A stretch of DNA of 11,299 nucleotides from NCBI GenBank assembly GCA_964525565.1, contig CAZGHI010000061.1, forward strand, positions 1-11,299. The letters run 5' to 3'. The stretch comes from OLB6 sp964525565. Its GTDB lineage: Bacteria; Bacteroidota; Ignavibacteria; Kapaibacteriales; Kapaibacteriaceae. This document shows positions 6,218 through 11,299 of the stretch, piece after piece; the stretch's first letter is position 1, and each line of letters opens with the position of its first letter. The notes under the pieces were generated by a model. The model was not told the DNA's origin. It was given only the letters and a program-made list of their open reading frames with translations, and searched no databases. The position numbers were made by a program, and so were the translations under genes.

Positions 6218-9200
6218 ATGTTCAGTAATATCCTTTACCGTCCAGTGCTTGCCATAGTACTCTCCATTGTGGTGTTGTTCCTTGGTACGATGGCTCTCAT
6301 CCAACTACCAACATCTCAGTTTCCGGAGATCGCACCAACAACGGTGAACGTTTCTATAGCGTATCCTGGTGCAAGCGCAGATGTACTTGTAAAGTCAACA
6401 ATTATACCTTTAGAACAAGCCATCAACGGTGTACAGGGAATGCGGTACATAGCATCGGATGCAACCAGCGCTGGCGAAGCAACGGTACGTGTGATTTTCG
6501 ACCCTGGTACAGATCCGAATCAAGCTGTAGTAAACGTGAAAACGCGGGTGGATCAAGTGATGCCCTTACTTCCCGTTCTCGTTCAGCGGGAGGGAGTTGT
6601 TATTACACCGATTCAACCAAGCATGTTAATGTACGTGAATCTCTTCAGCGACGATTCTACTGTTGATGAAAAGTTTCTCTACAACTATGCGAATGTTAAG
6701 ATCATACCTGAAATCAAGCGCATCAAGGGTGTCGCTGCTGCGCAAAATCTCGGTAATCGGCAGTACGCTATGCGTATTTGGTTAAAGCCTGATAGAATGC
6801 GTGCATATGGGATATCAGCCGAAGAAGTAATGGAGGCAATGCAGGAGCAAAGCATTATTGCTCGACCCGGCCGTCTTGGACAGGCAACGGGAAAACAAGC
6901 ACAGTCGTTGGAATATGTTCTTGTGTCCCAGGGAAGGTACAACCTGCCAGCGCAGTGTGAGAACATTATTCTCCGTGCTAACGGCAATGCAGAGTTGATA
7001 CGATTAAAGGATGTTGCCACTGTAGAGTTTGGGTCGGAGTTCTTCGATATCTACTCCAATCTGGATGGACGCCCGTCAGCGGCAATCGTTTTAAAACAAA
7101 CGTACGGCAGCAATGCGCTGCAGGTAATTAACCGGGTAAAGGACAAACTCAAGGAAATGGAGAAAGACTTTCTTCCGGGCATGCACTATAAAACCAGTTA
7201 CGATGTGTCGCAGTTCCTGGATGCATCTGTGGAGCAGGTATCACACACACTGCGTGATGCATTTATCCTTGTTGCGCTCGTTGTGTTTCTGTTTCTTGGT
7301 GACTGGCGATCGACGCTGATTCCAACGCTTGCTGTACCGGTATCTCTCGTAGGCGCCTTCTTTGTGCTGCAGCTTTTTGGATTGTCCATTAACCTCATTA
7401 CTCTTTTTGCCGTCGTATTGGCGATTGGCGTTGTTGTGGATGATGCCATTGTGGTCGTCGAAGCTGTACACGCTAAAATGTCGGATGGTGCATTGACTCC
7501 GTATCAGGCAGTAAAAGGAGTGATGGGCGAAATCAGTGGTGCCATCATCGCCATTACCTTAGTGATGGTTTCTGTGTTTGTGCCTGTGGCATTCCTACCC
7601 GGGCCAGTGGGAACATTTTACCGACAGTTCTCGATTACGATGTCCAGCTCAATTCTTCTATCAGCACTTGTAGCGCTAACGTTAACGCCGGTGTTGTGTG
7701 CTATGATCTTAAAGAACCTGCATGGAGCAGAGCACAAACCGGGTATCGTTGGACGTTTTTCGTTGGCATTGGACCGGTACTTCGAAAAGTTGTATCGTGC
7801 CTACGAGTGGTTGCTGCGCATCACAGTGCATAGACGATGGCTAACCTTTGCACTGCTTGGTGTTCTCGTTGCCGGCATTGTTATACTTAATACAAGCTTG
7901 CCTTCAGGTTTCATTCCGGGTGAAGATCAGGGCACCATTTACGCGATTGTTCAAACGCCGCCTGGGAGCACCCTTGAGCTAACTAATCATGTTTCTCTGG
8001 AGCTCCAAGCAATCTGCGCTTCCATTCCGGACATTGAGTCGGTGTCCGCATTAGCAGGATACGAAATCATGACTGAAGGAAGGGGCTCTAATGCTGGGAC
8101 CTGTCTGATAAACCTCAAAAGTTGGTCGGAGCGAAAGAAATCGGTAGTAGAAATTATGGAGGAACTTGAGCACAAGACAAAAAATTTAGGAGCAATTGTA
8201 GAATTCTTTGAACCACCACCGGTTCCAGGCTTTGGGTCGTCCGGAGGGTTTTCTCTGCGACTGCTCGATAAGACGGGAGAGGCAAACTATCAGGAGTTTG
8301 ACAAGGTAAATAAGCACTTTATGGAGGAGTTGTCCGAGAGAAAAGAGCTTACCGGTTTATTCACCTTTTTCGCAGCAAATTATCCGCAGTACGAGCTTGT
8401 GATTGATAATCAGGCTGCTATGCAGAAAGGGGTAACCATCGGCAAAGCCATGGAGAACTTGAATATTCTTATTGGCAGCACATATGAGCAGGGCTTCATT
8501 CGTTTTGACCGTTTCTTTAAAGTCTATGTGCAGGCGGAAGCCTCGGCCCGTAGATTTCCATCTGACCTAGAATACCTGTATGTAAAGAACGATCAGGGAG
8601 AAATGGTTCCCTATTCCTCGTTCATGACGTTGAAGAAAACGCAAGGACCGAATGAAATCACACGATACAATCTGTATAACTCTGCTGCAATACGGGGGCT
8701 GCCTGCTGAAGGGTACACAACGGGCGATGCAGTACAGGCAATACGAGAGGTAGCCAAGGACCTTCCGCGAGGGTATGATATCGCATGGGAAGGCTTGTCG
8801 TACGACGAAGCACAGCGCGGCAGCGAAGCGCTATACATATTCATCATTGTATTGATCTTCGTGTACCTGGTGCTGGCCGCCCAGTACGAGAGTTTCGTGC
8901 TTCCGCTGGCTGTTATTCTATCGTTACCTGTTGGTGTATTCGGATCGTTTCTAGTTCTCAAGCTAATGGGATTAGCCAACGACGTGTATGCTCAGATAGG
9001 GTTAATCATGCTTGTTGGTCTATTGGGTAAGAATGCTGTACTTATCGTAGAGTACGCAGTCCAACGGAGACGGTCCGGCGTTTCCCTACGCGATGCAGCC
9101 ATTGAAGGGGCAATAGCCAGACTTCGACCAATTCTCATGACGTCGTTTGCCTTCATTGCAGGACTTGTCCCATTGGTTATTGCAACGGGACCGGGTGCAA

Positions 9201-9379
9201 TTGGAAACCGCACCATTGGAGGATCATCGTTGGGCGGGATGCTGCTTGGAACCGTTGGTGGATTAGTGCTTATACCCGGCCTATACTACGTTTTTGCCGG
9301 TCTTGTGAAAAATCACAAACTCATTGCCGATGAGCACGACGAACCGTTATCTGAGGAGTATGTTCATGCGCGGAAATAA
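6218..9379 (+). CDS. RND efflux pump, HAE1 (AcrB-like) family
   Basis: A 1053-residue inner-membrane transporter, close to the ~1050 of AcrB. It uses the proton gradient to extrude drugs or other amphiphiles from the periplasm through the trimeric pump. The sequence shows the family pattern: TM1 at the N-terminus (residues ~10-30), a porter segment with PEIAPTTVNVSIAYPGAS, TM2-6 from ~340, a second hydrophobic block near 540-560, and TM8-12 from ~870 to the end. The proton-relay residues are present: D408-D409 in GVVVDDAIVVVE, K938 in LLGKNAVLIVEYA, and R970 in ARLRPILMTSFAF, matching AcrB D407/D408, K940 and R971. The paired acidic residues and overall motifs favour HAE1 over heavy-metal (CzcA/CusA) pumps. 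It starts 46 bases after the adaptor gene in an A-rich leader without Shine-Dalgarno, and its 3' end overlaps the channel gene by 14 bases. Confidence 0.96.
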   Translation: MFSNILYRPVLAIVLSIVVLFLGTMALIQLPTSQFPEIAPTTVNVSIAYPGASADVLVKSTIIPLEQAINGVQGMRYIASDATSAGEATVRVIFDPGTDPNQAVVNVKTRVDQVMPLLPVLVQREGVVITPIQPSMLMYVNLFSDDSTVDEKFLYNYANVKIIPEIKRIKGVAAAQNLGNRQYAMRIWLKPDRMRAYGISAEEVMEAMQEQSIIARPGRLGQATGKQAQSLEYVLVSQGRYNLPAQCENIILRANGNAELIRLKDVATVEFGSEFFDIYSNLDGRPSAAIVLKQTYGSNALQVINRVKDKLKEMEKDFLPGMHYKTSYDVSQFLDASVEQVSHTLRDAFILVALVVFLFLGDWRSTLIPTLAVPVSLVGAFFVLQLFGLSINLITLFAVVLAIGVVVDDAIVVVEAVHAKMSDGALTPYQAVKGVMGEISGAIIAITLVMVSVFVPVAFLPGPVGTFYRQFSITMSSSILLSALVALTLTPVLCAMILKNLHGAEHKPGIVGRFSLALDRYFEKLYRAYEWLLRITVHRRWLTFALLGVLVAGIVILNTSLPSGFIPGEDQGTIYAIVQTPPGSTLELTNHVSLELQAICASIPDIESVSALAGYEIMTEGRGSNAGTCLINLKSWSERKKSVVEIMEELEHKTKNLGAIVEFFEPPPVPGFGSSGGFSLRLLDKTGEANYQEFDKVNKHFMEELSERKELTGLFTFFAANYPQYELVIDNQAAMQKGVTIGKAMENLNILIGSTYEQGFIRFDRFFKVYVQAEASARRFPSDLEYLYVKNDQGEMVPYSSFMTLKKTQGPNEITRYNLYNSAAIRGLPAEGYTTGDAVQAIREVAKDLPRGYDIAWEGLSYDEAQRGSEALYIFIIVLIFVYLVLAAQYESFVLPLAVILSLPVGVFGSFLVLKLMGLANDVYAQIGLIMLVGLLGKNAVLIVEYAVQRRRSGVSLRDAAIEGAIARLRPILMTSFAFIAGLVPLVIATGPGAIGNRTIGGSSLGGMLLGTVGGLVLIPGLYYVFAGLVKNHKLIADEHDEPLSEEYVHARK
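9353..9358 (+). promoter_or_regulatory. Shine-Dalgarno GAGGAG deciding the channel gene start
   Basis: GAGGAG lies 7 bases before ATG 9366, good spacing, but only one base before the in-frame ATG at 9360, which is too close. It sits inside the pump gene's last codons. It supports 9366 as the channel start; it is the clearest Shine-Dalgarno of the efflux operon. Confidence 0.55.
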
Positions 9380-10862
9380 CGGCACCCTGATTGGTTACAG
9401 CACAGGTATTCTGGCAATGATGGTGCTACAAGCTTGTGTTCCAGACATTGCACAGAGACATGCACATGTGCAATTGCCACAATCATATACAATTGCTTTT
9501 GATACTACCGGAATTAACCGGGATTCTGTTGTACCGGAGGTCCAGCAATCGGTCCCAGCCGACAGTACAAACATGGCAATGATGTCATGGCATTCCTTCT
9601 ATGCCGACCCTTATCTAGAACGCCTTCTCGATTCGGTGGTTGCCAACAATCAGGAACTAAACATCGTTTTGCAGGAAATCGAAATAGCTAAGAACGATGT
9701 TCTGCGACGTCAGGGAGAGTTCTTGCCAGACGTAGAATTGGGAGCAGGTGCCGGAGCAGAAAAGGTTGGAGCATACTCGCGCAATGGGGCAGTAGAAGAA
9801 AGCTTAACTATGAGGGGGGGGCACACATTTCCAAGCCCCCTACCCGACTATACAGTTGGTGCTACGATTTCCTGGGAAGTGGATGTATGGAAGAAGCTCA
9901 GGAACAGCACGGAATCTGCACGTAAACGTTATCTAGCAAGTTCCAGCGGAGCACATTTTGTAGTTACAAGCATTGTTGCGGAGGCTGCCAGAGATTACTA
10001 TGAGTTGATGGCACTTGATAACATCCTAGAGGCCTTCAACACCATGATAGATATCCAGGAGAAAGCACTACGTATTGTGAGGCAAGAAAAGGAGTCGGCA
10101 CGAACTACGGAGTTAGCTGTCCGACGTTTTGAAGCGGAGGTGATGATGAATAAGAGCAGACGATATTCTATCCTGCAGCGCATTACGGAAACTGAGAATC
10201 GCTTAAACCTACTAGCTGGACGTTATCCTCAACATATTGATCGCAATTCAAGAGACTTTCTGCAGCAGGTATTCGATAGTATCCTAGTCGGTAAGCCAGA
10301 TCACTTGCTCTCCAATCGTCCAGATGTTCGTGCAGCCGAAATGGAACTGCAGGCATGTTCGCTTGATGTAGAGGTAGCACGTGCACAGTTTTTCCCTACG
10401 CTTCGTTTAAACGCGAATGCTGGCTACCAGAGTTCTAGTGCGCAATTTCTCTTTACGTCGCCGGAATCTATGATTTATAGTATCCTAGGAGATCTGGTTT
10501 TGCCTGTGATTAACCGCAATGTTCTGCAGGCCAATTACTATAGTGCGAATGCTCGACAATTGCAGGCTGTATATCAGTACGAAAGAACAGTTCTTCGCGC
10601 ATACATTGAATCCGTTAACCAGCAGGTTAAAATCAGAAACATGCAGCGAGCTCTTGACTACAAGCAACAACAAGTGAAAGCGTTGATGCAGTCTGCCGAC
10701 ATTGCGATGAACTTATTCGCTAACGCGAGAGCCGATTACATGGAGGTGTTGTTAACGCAACGCGATGCTCTCGAGGCAAAGGTTGATTTAATCGAAACAA
10801 AAATCGAGCAATTGCGAGCCAAGGTGGATTTGTACAAGGCTCTGGGCGGAGGGTGGAGGTAG
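9366..10862 (+). CDS. Outer-membrane efflux channel (TolC/NodT family lipoprotein)
   Basis: A 498-residue outer-membrane factor that completes the tripartite pump. The N-terminus is a lipoprotein signal (LAMMVLQAC, cysteine C24), as in OprM/NodT-type channels. The family's repeated helix-and-barrel pattern is visible: WHSFYADPYLERLLDSVVANNQELNIVLQE-like residues near 75-105, SWEVDVWKKLRNS, and in the second repeat SNRPDVRAAEMELQACSLDVEVARAQFFP followed by alternating strand residues. Each of these is a hallmark of the OEP domain. ATG 9366 was preferred to in-frame ATGs at 9324 and 9360 because of the GAGGAG at 9353-9358 and because it gives a standard signal peptide; it overlaps the pump gene by 14 bases, implying translational coupling. 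An 8-G tract at 9814-9821 lies within the frame. No clear terminator follows. Confidence 0.93.
   Translation: MRGNNGTLIGYSTGILAMMVLQACVPDIAQRHAHVQLPQSYTIAFDTTGINRDSVVPEVQQSVPADSTNMAMMSWHSFYADPYLERLLDSVVANNQELNIVLQEIEIAKNDVLRRQGEFLPDVELGAGAGAEKVGAYSRNGAVEESLTMRGGHTFPSPLPDYTVGATISWEVDVWKKLRNSTESARKRYLASSSGAHFVVTSIVAEAARDYYELMALDNILEAFNTMIDIQEKALRIVRQEKESARTTELAVRRFEAEVMMNKSRRYSILQRITETENRLNLLAGRYPQHIDRNSRDFLQQVFDSILVGKPDHLLSNRPDVRAAEMELQACSLDVEVARAQFFPTLRLNANAGYQSSSAQFLFTSPESMIYSILGDLVLPVINRNVLQANYYSANARQLQAVYQYERTVLRAYIESVNQQVKIRNMQRALDYKQQQVKALMQSADIAMNLFANARADYMEVLLTQRDALEAKVDLIETKIEQLRAKVDLYKALGGGWR
9814..9840 (+). other. Eight-G tract and G/C hairpin inside the channel gene
   Basis: Eight consecutive G (9814-9821) in the coding frame; GGGGGC (9817-9822) can pair with GCCCCC (9835-9840) over a 12-base loop. 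The tract is in frame here. Such homopolymers are prone to slipped-strand errors, so length changes would truncate the channel protein. Confidence 0.4.
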
Positions 10863-11182
10863 CACCAATTTCAATACATAATAATCAAAGTTATGATCCT
10901 GCCAAGTCAGAGGCGAGACTATGGAGGTACTTATGATGTAAGGGGGCGGTAGGAGGATTGTGCACCAACAAGCATTATGAACAAGAATACGATTGCCCCT
11001 TTAAAGAAAACTGTTTTGAATAAACATGATACTTCTTTGTGTGCCTTACCGCTGTTATGCTGGACCGGGCTCCCAATTCATGTATGGGTTAGACCGGCAG
11101 TTAAGGTACAGTAGATTTAAGTTTATTGACGTTGGGGATTGGTGGAATCACGAGTTCTGGTGCGGGTAAGGCCGGCTCAAAA
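10863..11182. other. Non-coding gap between efflux operon and right repeat
   Basis: About 320 bases without a supportable gene. ATGAACAAGAAT at 10977-10988 differs by one base from the 12-mer that begins both repeats. A 45-codon frame starts there (10977-11114) but has no ribosome site or family resemblance. I see no convincing terminator for the efflux operon in this stretch. Confidence 0.5.
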
Positions 11183-11201
11183 ATGAACAAAAATTAATGC
11201 A

Positions 11202-11225
11202 GCCGGGAGCTAATATGATCCCGGC
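11202..11225 (-). terminator. Intrinsic terminator of the right-hand cyclase gene
   Basis: GCCGGGA (11202-11208) and TCCCGGC (11219-11225) form a 7-bp stem, 15 bases beyond the cyclase stop on the minus strand. It is followed in that direction by TGCATTAATTTTTGTTCATTTTT, i.e. two T-runs. It is identical to the left copy at 4181-4204. Confidence 0.6.
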
Positions 11226-11228
11226 ATG

Positions 11229-11244
11229 ATGAACATTTGTTCAT
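11229..11244. other. Small hairpin at the cyclase stop (right copy)
   Basis: ATGAACA and TGTTCAT form a 7-bp stem around TT and overlap the minus-strand stop codon at 11241-11243. Compared with the left copy one T-A pair has become C-G, keeping the stem. Confidence 0.5.
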
Positions 11245-11299
11245 TCCAACCAATAGGTGTTCATCTGTCCCTTGCCTTTGATGTCTATTGTGCCACGGG
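11241..11299 (-). CDS. Class III adenylate/guanylate cyclase, C-terminal end (partial)
   Basis: On the minus strand the last 18 codons before TGA (11241-11243) read RGTIDIKGKGQMNTYWLE. This is the diagnostic C-terminus of the class III nucleotide cyclase catalytic domain (RG-I--KGKG-M-TY-L), which makes cAMP or cGMP from ATP or GTP. The rest of the gene lies beyond the right edge, so N-terminal domains and substrate residues cannot be seen. KGKG and TYW are intact here, unlike in the left remnant, which suggests that this is the working copy. It is convergent with the efflux operon and has its own terminator hairpin. Confidence 0.8.
   Translation of the reverse strand, partial: RGTIDIKGKGQMNTYWLE

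Larger units (their letters stand above)
11183..11299. repeat. Right copy of 117-bp direct repeat
   Basis: This is the partner of 4162-4278, in the same orientation and ungapped. The homology reaches the window edge, so the true repeat may be longer. It contains the same hairpins and the end of an apparently intact minus-strand cyclase gene. Immediately upstream the two copies diverge, so the left boundary at the ATG of ATGAACAAAAAT is sharp. Confidence 0.95.

Noticed and set aside
9324..9365. Upstream in-frame starts for the outer-membrane channel (9324, 9360)
   Set aside because: They would bury the signal peptide behind extra polar residues or sit one base from the GAGGAG. ATG 9366 has proper spacing.
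10977..11114. 45-codon ATG frame after the efflux operon
   Set aside because: It has no ribosome site at useful spacing, no signal peptide or family resemblance, and starts within a near copy of the repeated 12-mer. It is more likely chance.
4162..11299. Composite transposon or IS-flanked cassette
   Set aside because: The repeats are direct, encode cyclase ends and contain no transposase or terminal inverted repeats, so no insertion sequence can be claimed.
1..11299. tRNA, rRNA or CRISPR array
   Set aside because: No cloverleaf ends, rRNA-like stretches or regularly spaced repeats were found on reading either strand.

Overview
Organism. The window looks like a bacterium of the Bacteroidota/Chlorobiota (FCB) side of the tree. 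This rests on inference only. The efflux proteins read like that group's family members, and the adaptor and pump genes start in A-rich leaders without a Shine-Dalgarno sequence. No rRNA, tRNA or CRISPR array is visible. Base composition is uneven. The first 2.3 kb is clearly GC-richer (two sampled 60-base blocks gave 67% and 53%) than the rest (two sampled blocks gave 48% and 38%), which suggests the left end was acquired separately.

Layout. (1) Positions 1-2337: the 3' end of an unidentified gene overlaps by ATGA an intact RloC-like gene. That protein is an ABC/SMC-type ATPase with a CxxC zinc hook and a candidate Arg-Glu-His nuclease triad, which points to a translation-blocking anti-phage tRNase, probably linked to a restriction locus lying to the left. 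(2) Positions 2338-2601: an AT-rich leader with a perfect 12-bp palindrome. (3) Positions 2602-4176: an exported serine hydrolase with class A (subclass A2-like) beta-lactamase motifs, a long unrecognised N-terminal part, and no visible general-base glutamate. (4) Positions 4177-5085: about 0.9 kb with no solid gene. It holds a decayed 3' fragment of a class III adenylate/guanylate cyclase on the minus strand, several hairpins, a doubtful small secreted ORF and a nested stem-loop cluster. (5) Positions 5086-10862: a compact three-gene RND efflux operon on the plus strand (lipoprotein adaptor, HAE1-type pump, lipoprotein outer-membrane channel). (6) Positions 10863-11299: non-coding sequence, then the 3' end of a second, apparently intact class III cyclase on the minus strand that runs off the window.

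Most interesting structure. The stretch from the 3' end of the hydrolase gene to the 3' end of the right-hand cyclase is bracketed by two 117-bp direct repeats (4162-4278 and 11183-11299; 11 mismatches, no gaps, first 44 bp identical). Each repeat is the end of a cyclase gene plus its hairpin terminator. The left copy is pseudogenised and its outer edge supplies the last four codons and stop of the hydrolase. The efflux operon therefore sits between homologous ends, where recombination could delete or duplicate it. A small hairpin at the cyclase stop shows a compensatory base-pair change between the two copies.

How the genes may work together. The efflux genes form one functional unit: adaptor and channel couple the inner-membrane pump to the outside, exporting drugs or other amphiphiles. 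The hydrolase and cyclases are separate functions. The RloC-like gene belongs to a defence locus extending leftward.
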